64,000 bases of DNA from Candidatus Andeanibacterium colombiense (GTDB lineage: Bacteria > Pseudomonadota > Alphaproteobacteria > Sphingomonadales > Sphingomonadaceae): positions 558,001 through 622,000 of the forward strand of contig CP119316.1 in NCBI GenBank assembly GCA_029202985.1, in the 5' to 3' direction. The notes beneath the pieces are model-generated. The model made no database searches and was not told the DNA's origin. It saw only the letters and a program-made list of their open reading frames with translations. Of this stretch, positions 1 through 8,375 are shown piece by piece. Both the position numbers and the translations under genes were made by a program. Each line of letters opens with the position of its first letter. Position 1 is the stretch's first letter.

Positions 1-159
1 CTTCTCGACTATCCGTTGCGATTTCCAGAATTCGAGCCGCGTCCGGGCCTGCGCCGCATGACCAGCGGCAAGCACGCGGTGTTCTATCTTGTGCTGGAAA
101 ACCGGATCGAGATCATTCGGGTGATGCATCTGGCTAGCGATTTCGAGCGCTGGCTGTGA
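1..159 (+). CDS. RelE/ParE-family toxin, C-terminal part
   Basis: The open frame enters from the left edge and ends with TGA at 157-159, giving 52 residues. The tail has a basic stretch (RRMTSGKHAVFY), an alternating hydrophobic strand (IEIIRVMHL) and ends in FERWL. This matches the C-terminal beta-sheet of ParE-type toxins, which block gyrase or cleave mRNA and are neutralised by an antitoxin usually encoded just upstream. The antitoxin, if present, is outside the window. The gene converges on sdhA with a 13-base gap. The start and N-terminal half are not visible. Confidence 0.7.
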   Translation, partial: LLDYPLRFPEFEPRPGLRRMTSGKHAVFYLVLENRIEIIRVMHLASDFERWL

Positions 160-172
160 CCTCTCCCTCGCC

Positions 173-1996
173 TCAATAAACCCGCTTCTTCGGCTTGATA
201 TACTCCGCGTCGTCGGTGAGCGTGTATTCATGCACCGGGCGGTAATCGAGCTTTACGTCGCCGCCCTTCCCGCCCCAGCCGTCGAACCAGCTGGCGGTGT
301 GCTTCATCCACACTGCGTCGTCACGGTTGGGGAAATCCTCATGCGCGTGGGCGCCGCGGCTTTCCTTGCGGTTGTAGGCGGAGTGCATCGTGACCGTGGC
401 CTGCGAGATCAGATTGTCGAGCTCAAGCGTCTCGACCAGATCCGAGTTCCAGATCAGCGAACGGTCGGTAACGTGAACGTCCTGCAGCTTGGCATAGGTG
501 TCCGCGAGCTTGACCTTGCCTTCGGCCATCAGCTCGTCGGTGCGGAACACCGCGGCGTGCTGGCTCATCGTGCGCTGCATTTCGAGGCGAATCTCGGCGG
601 TGGAGGAACCGCCGGCGGCGTTGCGGAAGAAGTCGAGCCGGCCGAGCGCGAAATCGGCACTGTCCTTGGCCAGTTCCGGCTGCGCGGCATTGGGCTTGAG
701 CAGTTCCTGCAGGCGGTGCCCGGTCGCGCGGCCGAACACCACGAGGTCGATCAGCGAATTCGAGCCGAGGCGGTTCGCACCGTGGACCGAGACGCAGGCC
801 GCCTCGCCCACCGCGAACAGGCCCGGCACGACCGTTTCCGGATTGCCGTCGGCACCGATGGTCATCACCTCGCCGTGATAATTGGTCGGGATGCCGCCCA
901 TGTTGTAATGCACGGTCGGCACCACCGGCAGCGGCTGGCGCGTCAGATCGACGCCGGCGAAGATCTTGCCGCTCTCGGTGATCCCCGGCAGCCGCTCGTG
1001 CAGCACCTTCGGATCGATATGGTCGAGGTGGAGGAAGATGTGGTCCTTATGCGGGCCGACGCCGCGGCCTTCGCGGATTTCGAGCGCCATCGAACGGCTG
1101 ACGACGTCGCGGCTGGCAAGGTCCTTCGCGGAGGGCGCATAGCGCTCCATGAAACGCTCGCCTTCGGAATTGGTCAGATAACCGCCCTCGCCCCGCGCGC
1201 CTTCGGTGATCAGCACGCCCGCGCCGTAGATCCCGGTCGGGTGGAACTGGACGAATTCCATGTCCTGCAGCGGCAGGCCCGCGCGCAGCACCATTCCGCC
1301 GCCGTCGCCGGTGCAGGTATGGGCCGAAGTGGCGGTGAAATAGCTGCGGCCATACCCGCCGGTTGCGAGCACCACGGCCTGGCTGCGGAAGCGGTGGATC
1401 GAGCCGTCATCCATGCACAGCGCGATCACGCCGACGCATTTGCCGCCCCCGCCACCGGAATAGTCCATGATCAGGTCGATCGCGAAATATTCGATGTAGA
1501 AGTCCGCGTCGTACTTCAGGCTCTGCTGGTAGAGCGCGTGGAGCATCGCGTGGCCGGTGCGGTCGGCCGCGGCGCAGGTGCGCTGGACCGGCGGCCCTTC
1601 GCCCATGTTCTGCATGTGGCCGCCGAACGGGCGCTGGTAGATCGTGCCGTCGGCATTGCGCGAAAACGGCACGCCCGCATGCTCGAGCTCGTAGACCGCG
1701 GCCGGAGCTTCGCGGACCATGTATTCGATCGCGTCCTGGTCGCCCAGCCAGTCCGACCCCTTGACGGTGTCGTACATATGCCAGGTCCAGTGGTCGGGGC
1801 TGTTGTTGCCGAGGCTCGCCGCGATCCCGCCCTGCGCGGCCACGGTATGGCTGCGGGTCGGGAAGACCTTGGTGATGCAGGCGGTGCGCAGGCCGGCTTC
1901 GGCCGCGCCCATCGTCGCGCGCAGGCCCGAACCGCCCGCGCCGACCACGACGACGTCGTAGGTATGATCGATGATCTTGTAGGCCGGCTGCGCCAT
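173..1996 (-). CDS. sdhA: succinate dehydrogenase flavoprotein subunit
   Basis: SdhA (607 residues) is the catalytic flavoprotein of respiratory complex II. It oxidises succinate to fumarate on the cytoplasmic face of the inner membrane. Visible features are the Rossmann FAD motif GAGGSGLRA near residue 20, the covalent-FAD segment RSHTVAAQGG near residue 48, the substrate-loop HGANRLGSNSL near residue 400 and the C-terminal RESRGAHAHEDFP. Length is typical. The start ATG shares one base with the sdhD stop (TGATG), so translation is probably coupled. sdhB is not next to it: the adjacent sequence on the far side is a plus-strand toxin gene. Confidence 0.97.
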   Translation of the reverse strand: MAQPAYKIIDHTYDVVVVGAGGSGLRATMGAAEAGLRTACITKVFPTRSHTVAAQGGIAASLGNNSPDHWTWHMYDTVKGSDWLGDQDAIEYMVREAPAAVYELEHAGVPFSRNADGTIYQRPFGGHMQNMGEGPPVQRTCAAADRTGHAMLHALYQQSLKYDADFYIEYFAIDLIMDYSGGGGGKCVGVIALCMDDGSIHRFRSQAVVLATGGYGRSYFTATSAHTCTGDGGGMVLRAGLPLQDMEFVQFHPTGIYGAGVLITEGARGEGGYLTNSEGERFMERYAPSAKDLASRDVVSRSMALEIREGRGVGPHKDHIFLHLDHIDPKVLHERLPGITESGKIFAGVDLTRQPLPVVPTVHYNMGGIPTNYHGEVMTIGADGNPETVVPGLFAVGEAACVSVHGANRLGSNSLIDLVVFGRATGHRLQELLKPNAAQPELAKDSADFALGRLDFFRNAAGGSSTAEIRLEMQRTMSQHAAVFRTDELMAEGKVKLADTYAKLQDVHVTDRSLIWNSDLVETLELDNLISQATVTMHSAYNRKESRGAHAHEDFPNRDDAVWMKHTASWFDGWGGKGGDVKLDYRPVHEYTLTDDAEYIKPKKRVY

Positions 1997-2391
1997 CAGA
2001 GGACGCTCCCTCCGGTGGTGAGCGCGATCTTGAGCACGCAGAACACGGCAAAGGTGCCGACCGCGATGAACACCAGGCTGAGGAGGCCGATCAGCCCGGC
2101 CTTGGTGCCTTCGTCAGGGACATAGTCCTCGATCGCGACCTGCAGGCCGAGACGCGCGTGATAGAAGGTGCTGACGATCAGCAGGATCAGCGCGGTCGCC
2201 GGGATCGGCTTGACCAGCCAGTCGCGGATCGAATCGAGATCGAGGCTCGACAGCAGCAGCAGCGAGACGACGAACCACGCACCGAGAAACAGGTTGCCGA
2301 GCGCGGTGTAGCGCTGGTGGACCCAGTGCTCCGAACCCTGGTGACCCGAGCCGAGCCCGCGGACTTTGCCGATTTCCGTTCCGTCGCCCAT
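1996..2391 (-). CDS. sdhD: succinate dehydrogenase membrane anchor subunit
   Basis: SdhD (131 residues) is the small membrane anchor of complex II. It has three hydrophobic helices (about residues 30-50, 62-82 and 98-122). The haem/quinone-region signature is in helix 2, with STFYHARLGLQVAIEDY (His and Asp-Tyr as in SdhD). I chose the ATG at 2391, giving MGDGTEIGKV, because the longer open frame upstream runs through sdhC and lacks family resemblance. It sits between sdhC and sdhA, with a 1-base stop/start overlap into sdhA. Confidence 0.92.
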   Translation of the reverse strand: MGDGTEIGKVRGLGSGHQGSEHWVHQRYTALGNLFLGAWFVVSLLLLSSLDLDSIRDWLVKPIPATALILLIVSTFYHARLGLQVAIEDYVPDEGTKAGLIGLLSLVFIAVGTFAVFCVLKIALTTGGSVL

Positions 2392-2402
2392 GTTCAATTC
2401 CT

Positions 2403-2783
2403 TCAGAGAAACACCCGCACGGCCCAGAAGGCGGCGGTGAGGAGAATACCGAGAGTGAGGGTTGCGACCGAGAACCGGCGGTTCTCGTGCAGTTCGAAGC
2501 CCGCGCCGATGTCGAGCACGAAGTGGCGTACGCCCGAGCACATATGGTTGAAGAACGCCCAGCTGATCCCGACCAGCACCAGCGTGCCGATCGGCGTCCC
2601 GGCGGCCCAGCTGAAGGTCTCGAAAGCGCTGCCCCCATAGGCGAGCGCGCCGAGCCACCACACCAGCACCACCATGCCGACCAGCGCGAGCCCATCGCCG
2701 GTGACCCGGTGAAGGATCGAGACCAGCATGTGCGGACCCCATTTGTAGACACCGAGATGGGGCGAAAGCGGGCGATTGGTCAT
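2403..2783 (-). CDS. sdhC: succinate dehydrogenase cytochrome b556 subunit
   Basis: SdhC (126 residues) is the larger membrane anchor. The family signature RPLSPHLGVYKWG is at the N-terminus, SILHRVTG follows near residue 25, and the haem-ligand region HMCSGVRHFVLD is near residue 80. There are three transmembrane helices. The ATG at 2783 was preferred over an upstream in-frame start because the SdhC family begins close to this RPLSPH segment. It is the first gene of sdhCDA. The operon promoter should lie in the 95-base gap to the divergent SDR gene. Confidence 0.93.
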   Translation of the reverse strand: MTNRPLSPHLGVYKWGPHMLVSILHRVTGDGLALVGMVVLVWWLGALAYGGSAFETFSWAAGTPIGTLVLVGISWAFFNHMCSGVRHFVLDIGAGFELHENRRFSVATLTLGILLTAAFWAVRVFL

Positions 2784-2878
2784 AAGAGTCCCGTAAATGC
2801 GTGCGCTTCCCCTTAGCGATTGTGATCGATGAGGCAAGCGGGGTTGGAGCTTGAGCCGCGCCGTTCTATCGTCGGCCC

Positions 2879-3598
2879 ATGACCGAAGTCGTCATTCTCG
2901 TCACCGGATCGAGCCGTGGGATCGGCGCGGCGATCGTCGAACTGCTGCGCGCGCGCGGGGCGACGGTGCTGTGCCACGCTTCCCGCGAGTATCACGACGG
3001 AACCATCGCCGCCGATTTCGCCGAGCCGATCGGGCCGCAGATCCTGTGGGAGGACGCGCTGGCGCGCGCGCTGGACGGCCGGATCGACGCGGTGATCAAC
3101 AATGCCGGGATCTTCGAGGCCAACCCGCTCGACGCATCGGACATCCAGTGGCTCGACCGCTGGGAGGATACGCTGCGGATCAATCTGACCGCCGCCGCCC
3201 AGCTTTCGCGCTTCGCGGTGCGGCATTGGCTCGATGAAGGGGCCGAAGGAAGGCTGGTCCACATCGCGAGCCGCGCGGGCCACCGCGGCGATTCGCCCGA
3301 CCACTGGCATTATGCCGCCTCGAAAGGCGGAATGCTGGCGCTCCACAAGACCATCGCCCGCGCCTATGCAGCGGACGGCATCCTCAGCTTCGCAATCGCA
3401 CCGGGCTTCACCGACACAGCCATGGCGGAGGACTACCTCGACAGCCGCGGCGGAGCCGGCCTGCTCGCCGACATTCCGCTCGGCCGCGTCGCCGAACCGG
3501 AAGAAATCGCCGCGATCGCGGCTTTCTGTGCACTGGACGCCCCGCCGAGCATGACGGGAGCCGTGATCGACGCTAATGGCGCGAGCTATGTCCGCTAG
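2879..3598 (+). CDS. SDR-family oxidoreductase
   Basis: This is a short-chain dehydrogenase/reductase of 239 residues. It has the NAD(P) glycine motif TGSSRGIG (9-16), NNAG near 75, catalytic Tyr145 and Lys149 in YAASK, and a C-terminal substrate loop with PGFTDTAM. The substrate cannot be read from sequence. The fold and size resemble FabG-type reductases, but it lies next to a hydrolase gene, not fatty-acid genes. It overlaps the start of the downstream metallo-beta-lactamase gene, which suggests co-transcription. Confidence 0.88.
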   Translation: MTEVVILVTGSSRGIGAAIVELLRARGATVLCHASREYHDGTIAADFAEPIGPQILWEDALARALDGRIDAVINNAGIFEANPLDASDIQWLDRWEDTLRINLTAAAQLSRFAVRHWLDEGAEGRLVHIASRAGHRGDSPDHWHYAASKGGMLALHKTIARAYAADGILSFAIAPGFTDTAMAEDYLDSRGGAGLLADIPLGRVAEPEEIAAIAAFCALDAPPSMTGAVIDANGASYVR

Positions 3599-4508
3599 AA
3601 ATCTCGCAGTGCTTGCTGCATTCGCCCTGTGCGCCCCCGCCTGCGCATCCCAAACCGCCCCGACCCCCGCCCCCGCGTTCGACCAGGCCGCCGGGAAAGC
3701 CTGGGCCGAACGTTGCACGGACGACGATGACTGGGACAAGCCCGGCCCGGCGTTCCACGTCTACGGCGACACATATTATGTCGGAACCTGTGGGATTGCC
3801 GCGATCCTCGTGAAAGGCGACGCGGGCGCGATCGTGATCGACGGTGGGCCGGCCGGCGGCGGGAAGCTGATCGCGAACAATATCGCGGCGCTCGGCTTCG
3901 CGCCTTCCGACGTCAAACTGCTGCTCCACAGCCACGAGCACAACGACCATGCCGGCGGCTTCGCCGAACTCAAGCAATTGACCGGCGCGACGCTGATGGC
4001 CTCGGAAGCGGCGGCGCCGGTGCTGGCGAGCGGCACACCCGGCAAGGGCGATCCGCAATTCGGCTATCACGCGACCTTTCCGGCGGTGAAGGTCGGCGGA
4101 ATCGCCCACGATGGCGAGCCGGTGAAGCTCGGCCGGATCGCGCTGACGCCGATGGCGACCCCCGGCCACACGCCGGGCGCCCTGAGCTGGAGCTGGACGA
4201 GCTGCGAGGGCGACGTGTGCAAGGCGATCGCCTATGTCGACAGCCTCAGTCCGATCAGCAGCGACGACTACCGCTTCAGCGATCATCCGGACTATCTGGC
4301 GGCGTTCCGCGCGAGCATCGCCCGGGTCGCGGCGCTCAAATGCGACATCCTGCTCACCCCGCATCCATCGGCGAGCGGGATGCGCGAAAAGCTGCTGGCG
4401 GGCGATCTGGCCGGGGCACCGACCTGCGCCGCCTATGCTGCCGGCCTCACGAAGAAGCTCGACGCCCGTCTCGCGCAAGAGGTTGCGCCCGGACAAACCG
4501 GCACGTGA
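3588..4508 (+). CDS. subclass B3-like metallo-beta-lactamase fold hydrolase, exported
   Basis: This is a 306-residue zinc hydrolase with a signal peptide (basic start, hydrophobic LAVLAAFALCAPACA, then SQ). Zinc ligands fit the B3 pattern: H116, H118, D120 and H121 in HSHEHNDHAGG, H194 in TPGHTPG, and H259 in TPHPSA. B3 enzymes hydrolyse beta-lactams in the periplasm, but many relatives in environmental sphingomonads have weak or no such activity, so a resistance role is inference. An ATG 12 bases upstream is an alternative start. Either start overlaps the SDR gene. The stop overlaps the GTG of prmA. Confidence 0.87.
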   Translation: MSARNLAVLAAFALCAPACASQTAPTPAPAFDQAAGKAWAERCTDDDDWDKPGPAFHVYGDTYYVGTCGIAAILVKGDAGAIVIDGGPAGGGKLIANNIAALGFAPSDVKLLLHSHEHNDHAGGFAELKQLTGATLMASEAAAPVLASGTPGKGDPQFGYHATFPAVKVGGIAHDGEPVKLGRIALTPMATPGHTPGALSWSWTSCEGDVCKAIAYVDSLSPISSDDYRFSDHPDYLAAFRASIARVAALKCDILLTPHPSASGMREKLLAGDLAGAPTCAAYAAGLTKKLDARLAQEVAPGQTGT

Positions 4509-5461
4509 GCTGGAAGGTCAGCGTCTACGCATCGAAGGAGGTGATCCAGGCGGCGCTGGTCGCGCATGAGGATGCCTTCGACTGGGATCCCGCGGCCGTG
4601 CTCTCGGGCAGTGAGATCGCCGAGGACCAGCCTGACGACTGGGTGCTCGAAGCCTGGTTCGCCGACAAGCCGGGCAAGCCCCAGCAGCGCATGGTCAAAG
4701 AGCTGTTCGGATCAGCCGGAGCCGATCTCACGATCGAGAAGCTGCCCGATGAGGATTGGGTCACGCTGAGCCAGCACATCGCGCAGCCGATCGACGCCGG
4801 GCGCTTCCATGTCCGCACGCCGGACTTCGCGGCGGACACTTCCGCCGGAGTCACCGATTTCGTGATCCCGGCCAGCCAGGCCTTCGGCACCGGCCAGCAC
4901 GAGACCACCGCCGGCTGCCTCGAAATGCTTACCGCGATGAAGGCGCGCGGCACGGTGGTGCGCAATCTTGCCGATATCGGCACCGGCACCGGCCTGCTCG
5001 CCTTCGCCGCGCTCGACCTGTGGCCGCGCGCGCTCGCGACCGCGAGCGATATCGACGCGGTCTGCGTCGGCGTGGTCGATGACAATGCGGCACTCAACCG
5101 GATCCCGCTGGGCGCCGGGAGCGGCGAAGTGACGATGGTCGTCGCGCCCGGGATGGATCATCCGCTACTCGAAGCGCGCGGCCCCTACGATCTGCTGATC
5201 GCCAATATCCTTGCCGGCCCGCTGGTCGAACTGGCCGGCGACTTCGGCCGCGCGGTCGTGCCGGGCGGAAGCCTGCTGCTCGCGGGCCTGCTCGAAACCC
5301 AGGAACCCGCGGTGCGCCGCGCCTGCGCCCGCGCGGGCTTCCGCCTCGCGGAAAGGATGGTGCGCGGCGACTGGTCGATCCTGTGGCTGCGCAAACGCCC
5401 GGCCGCCACGGTCCGGACCTCGCGCCAGCGCGCACTGCCGGAGTGGTCGCGCCACTGGTAG
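4505..5461 (+). CDS. prmA: ribosomal protein L11 methyltransferase
   Basis: PrmA (318 residues) trimethylates ribosomal protein L11 using S-adenosylmethionine. The N-terminal half is the L11-recognition domain. The C-terminal methyltransferase fold has the SAM motif LADIGTGTGLLAFAA near residue 155, and the NPPY-like position is occupied by LIANILAGPL, as is usual for PrmA. I chose the GTG at 4505 because the protein then begins SWKVSVYA like other alphaproteobacterial PrmA. The open frame upstream lies inside the lactamase gene. GTGA overlap with the previous stop suggests translational coupling. Confidence 0.92.
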   Translation: MSWKVSVYASKEVIQAALVAHEDAFDWDPAAVLSGSEIAEDQPDDWVLEAWFADKPGKPQQRMVKELFGSAGADLTIEKLPDEDWVTLSQHIAQPIDAGRFHVRTPDFAADTSAGVTDFVIPASQAFGTGQHETTAGCLEMLTAMKARGTVVRNLADIGTGTGLLAFAALDLWPRALATASDIDAVCVGVVDDNAALNRIPLGAGSGEVTMVVAPGMDHPLLEARGPYDLLIANILAGPLVELAGDFGRAVVPGGSLLLAGLLETQEPAVRRACARAGFRLAERMVRGDWSILWLRKRPAATVRTSRQRALPEWSRHW

Positions 5462-5481
5462 AACAGTTCGGGGAGAGGACG

Positions 5482-6804
5482 ATGAGACTGAAGCTGCTGC
5501 CGGCGCTTGCCGCGCTTGCACTTGCCGCGCCGCTGCTGGCCGAGGCCGCGGTCACCGCCGACGGTCTCCACCGCGCCGAAATGGAGCGGCTCGGAATCGC
5601 CGAACTTCGCCCCGGCGCGAGCGGCAATGCCAAGGATGCAAACGCCGCCAATTCCGATGAGGCCCGGGCCGGCGGCGACGATGTCCCCGCCCTGTTCGCG
5701 GCGCCCGAGGATGGCACGCCCGTGGGCTGGACGAAGCGCCGGGCGCAGCTTGCCCGGCTGATCGAGGACAATTGGGTCGGGCGCATTCCCGACAGCGTCG
5801 CGCGGTTCCGGATCGTCTGGAGCAAGAGCCCCGCCAAGTCCCGCGCCCAGGACCCCCGGGGAACGGTCGCCGAACAATGGGCCGGGCTGGTGATAACGCC
5901 CGATGGCCGCAGTGGCCCGGTGATCGACGCGACGATCACCTTCCCCGCCCGCGCCGCGCATGTTCCCGCGCTGATCGACTACAGCTACATCTGGCCGGCC
6001 GGCTTCAACGTCGCCGCGCTCGCGGCCGGCGGCCCTCCGGCGCCGGATTCGGTCGCCGTCGCGCTCCGCCACGGCTTCGCCCATGTCGCCTACCGCCCGC
6101 AACTGCTCCAGCCCGACAGCGCCGCGACGATGAAGGACGGAGTGATCGGCCTCGCCCGCTGGCCGCGCGCGGCGACCGACTGGGGCGCGTTGCGCGCCTG
6201 GGCCTGGGGCGCAAGCCGGCTGCGCGAGGAACTGGCGAAGGACCGACGGATCAACGGCGAACGCATTGCGCTGGTCGGCCATTCGCGGTTCGGCAAGAGT
6301 GTGCTCGTCGCCGCCGCTTTCGATCCCGAATTCGCCGATGCGGATGTCTCGAGCTCGGGCGCGGGCGGCGCCAAATTGATGCGCCGCGACTATGGCGAGC
6401 GCTGGGAGAACATGGCCGGATCGGGCGCGTTCCACTGGTTCGCGGCCACTATCATGAATTACGCCCGGCCCGGCAAATCGGTCGCGGATCTGCCGGTCGA
6501 TGCGCATATGCTGATCGCGCTGCGCGCGCCGCGTCCGCTGTTCATCACCAGCGGCACCTCGCAGGCGGGCGACGCCTGGGTCGATCCCGCCGGGATGTGG
6601 AAAGCGGCGATGCTGGCCGAGCCGGCCTGGGCGATCCACGGCGCCCCCACTCCGCGCGGTGCGATGCCCGCGCCGGGCACGGCGGCGCAGGCCGACTATC
6701 CGCTGGGCTGGTATCAGCATCGTTTCGGACACATCCCGTGGCCGGGCTTCGAGCGCTTCTATGCCCATGAGAAGCACTTCGCCGCGGCGCGCCTGAACCG
6801 GTAG
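5482..6804 (+). CDS. CE15-like (glucuronoyl esterase-type) exported alpha/beta hydrolase
   Basis: The 440-residue protein has a signal peptide (MRLKLLPALAALALAAPLLAEA). It has a serine-hydrolase elbow GHSRFGKS near residue 267, followed by SGAGGAKLMRRDYGERWENM, which resembles CE15 glucuronoyl esterases (GCSRxGKG, then GAGG). A late His in RFGHIPWP probably completes the triad. CE15 enzymes cleave esters between glucuronoxylan and lignin. Here the usual Cys of GCSR is His, so substrate specificity is open. A good Shine-Dalgarno (GGGAGAGG) precedes the ATG. The start lies 20 bases after prmA. Confidence 0.75.
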   Translation: MRLKLLPALAALALAAPLLAEAAVTADGLHRAEMERLGIAELRPGASGNAKDANAANSDEARAGGDDVPALFAAPEDGTPVGWTKRRAQLARLIEDNWVGRIPDSVARFRIVWSKSPAKSRAQDPRGTVAEQWAGLVITPDGRSGPVIDATITFPARAAHVPALIDYSYIWPAGFNVAALAAGGPPAPDSVAVALRHGFAHVAYRPQLLQPDSAATMKDGVIGLARWPRAATDWGALRAWAWGASRLREELAKDRRINGERIALVGHSRFGKSVLVAAAFDPEFADADVSSSGAGGAKLMRRDYGERWENMAGSGAFHWFAATIMNYARPGKSVADLPVDAHMLIALRAPRPLFITSGTSQAGDAWVDPAGMWKAAMLAEPAWAIHGAPTPRGAMPAPGTAAQADYPLGWYQHRFGHIPWPGFERFYAHEKHFAAARLNR

Positions 6805-6941
6805 CCCGGTCCAGGATCAATCGTTTAAGATGGAGCAAATCGGGGACTTTCCGGCTCACCGCACGGCCGCCGTTTACGCCTTTTTAAATCGCGCGCCCTA
6901 GTCCGGCTCCTCTGGCCGCGAGCGGGACCTCCACCGGATCG

Positions 6942-8375
6942 ATGAATCACTTGCGCAAGATTTCGGGGGCCAAAAGCCCCGGCGAGAACGATCTCGCCAA
7001 GATGATGAACTGGCCGCGCCAATTGCTCGCGATCCAGACCGCGGTCAGCGCCGCTGGCGACGACGTCGATCGCGTGCTCGGCATCGTGCTCCAGAACGCC
7101 GTGCGGATGGCCGCCAATTCCGATGGCGGCGAGATCGAATTGCGTCAGGGCCACGAATTCGTCTGCCGCTCCGCCTGCGGCTCGTCCCCACGCAAGGCGG
7201 GCGAGCGCACCCCGGTCGCCGGGATCGTCCCCGGCTTCTGCTCGATCTCGGCCAAGGACGGCTCCGGTGACGGCGCCAAGGCTGGGAACCGCGCGGGGCT
7301 GCGCAGTTCGATCAGCGCGCCGATCCCGTTCAAGGGCGAACATGTCGGCCTGTTGCGGCTGCATTCGCGCACTGCAGGCGCCTTCTCCAATCGCGATCTG
7401 CTGGCGCTGCAACTGCTCGCCGGGATCGTCACCCAGGGCCTCGCACGCGGTGAGCACGCGAAGGGCGAACGCGCCCGCGCCGAGGCCGACCGCCGGTTCC
7501 AGGCGACCTTCGATCAGGCCGCGGTCGGGATCTCGCATGTCGCGCCCGATGGCCGCTTCATCATGGTCAACGACAAGTTCTGCGACATCGCCGGGTGGGA
7601 ACGCGAAGAGCTGATCGCGCGTGGTTTCCAGGGCATCACCCATCCCGACGATCTCGACATCGACATCGCCCACGCAAAGGACCTGCTGGCCGGCCGCATC
7701 GCCTCCTACGCGATGGAGAAGCGCTACATTCGCTCGGACGGTTCGCCGGTCTGGATCAACCTGACCGTCGCGCTGGTCCGCAAGCCCGACGGACGCCCGC
7801 ATTTTTTCGTCTCGACCATCGAGGACATTTCCGCCCGGCGGGCGGCCGAGGCCGATGCGGTCCACGATCCGCTGACCGGGCTGCTCAACCGCCGCGGCGC
7901 CCTCGCCCAGCTCAAGCACGCGATGAGCGAACAGGGCGCGTGGCAGCACGGGGTCGCGGCGGCCTTCATCGACCTCGACGGGTTCAAGGCGGTCAACGAC
8001 ACGTTCGGCCATGACGAGGGCGACCGGTGCCTGATCAAGATCGCCGCGGGCCTGCGCAAGGCGCTGCGCAGCGACGACGTGATCGCGCGGATGGGCGGCG
8101 ACGAATTCCTCGCGCTGTTTCCGGCGTCGTCCGAAGAGGCGGTCAAGGATGTGCTGCTGCGCATCCAGCGCGAGATCGATTGCGTCGCCCAGGGGGAAAG
8201 CTGGAGCATCAGCGCCAGCCTCGGCGTCGCACTGGTGCCGCCGGGTGCGCAGCTTGCGCCGAACAGGGTGATCGCCGAGGCCGACCGGCTGATGTATCGT
8301 GCGAAGCAATCGGGCGACCGCCGCCCGCTGGTCGCTACCGTGCCCCGGACGGGCTCGTCGGCCGCGGCTGCCTAG
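6942..8375 (+). CDS. GAF-PAS-GGDEF diguanylate cyclase
   Basis: This is a 477-residue soluble signalling protein. Residues 25-165 look like a GAF domain and residues 180-300 like a PAS domain with PAC tail. Residues 303-465 form a GGDEF domain with an intact active site GGDEF at 385-389. An inhibitory-site RxxD (RSDD, 376-379) lies five residues before it, so an active and feedback-inhibited cyclic-di-GMP synthase is expected. No membrane segment is visible. Its 3' end overlaps the convergent MFS pseudogene by 41 bases. Confidence 0.9.
   Translation: MNHLRKISGAKSPGENDLAKMMNWPRQLLAIQTAVSAAGDDVDRVLGIVLQNAVRMAANSDGGEIELRQGHEFVCRSACGSSPRKAGERTPVAGIVPGFCSISAKDGSGDGAKAGNRAGLRSSISAPIPFKGEHVGLLRLHSRTAGAFSNRDLLALQLLAGIVTQGLARGEHAKGERARAEADRRFQATFDQAAVGISHVAPDGRFIMVNDKFCDIAGWEREELIARGFQGITHPDDLDIDIAHAKDLLAGRIASYAMEKRYIRSDGSPVWINLTVALVRKPDGRPHFFVSTIEDISARRAAEADAVHDPLTGLLNRRGALAQLKHAMSEQGAWQHGVAAAFIDLDGFKAVNDTFGHDEGDRCLIKIAAGLRKALRSDDVIARMGGDEFLALFPASSEEAVKDVLLRIQREIDCVAQGESWSISASLGVALVPPGAQLAPNRVIAEADRLMYRAKQSGDRRPLVATVPRTGSSAAAA

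Noticed and set aside
230..2125. A 631-codon open frame on the plus strand opposite sdhA
   Set aside because: Same explanation: mirror frame of sdhA with repetitive composition and no family features.
3588..4508. Calling the metallo-beta-lactamase a proven antibiotic-resistance gene
   Set aside because: Zinc ligands fit subclass B3, but activity and spectrum cannot be inferred from sequence, and many such environmental proteins are weak or inactive on beta-lactams.
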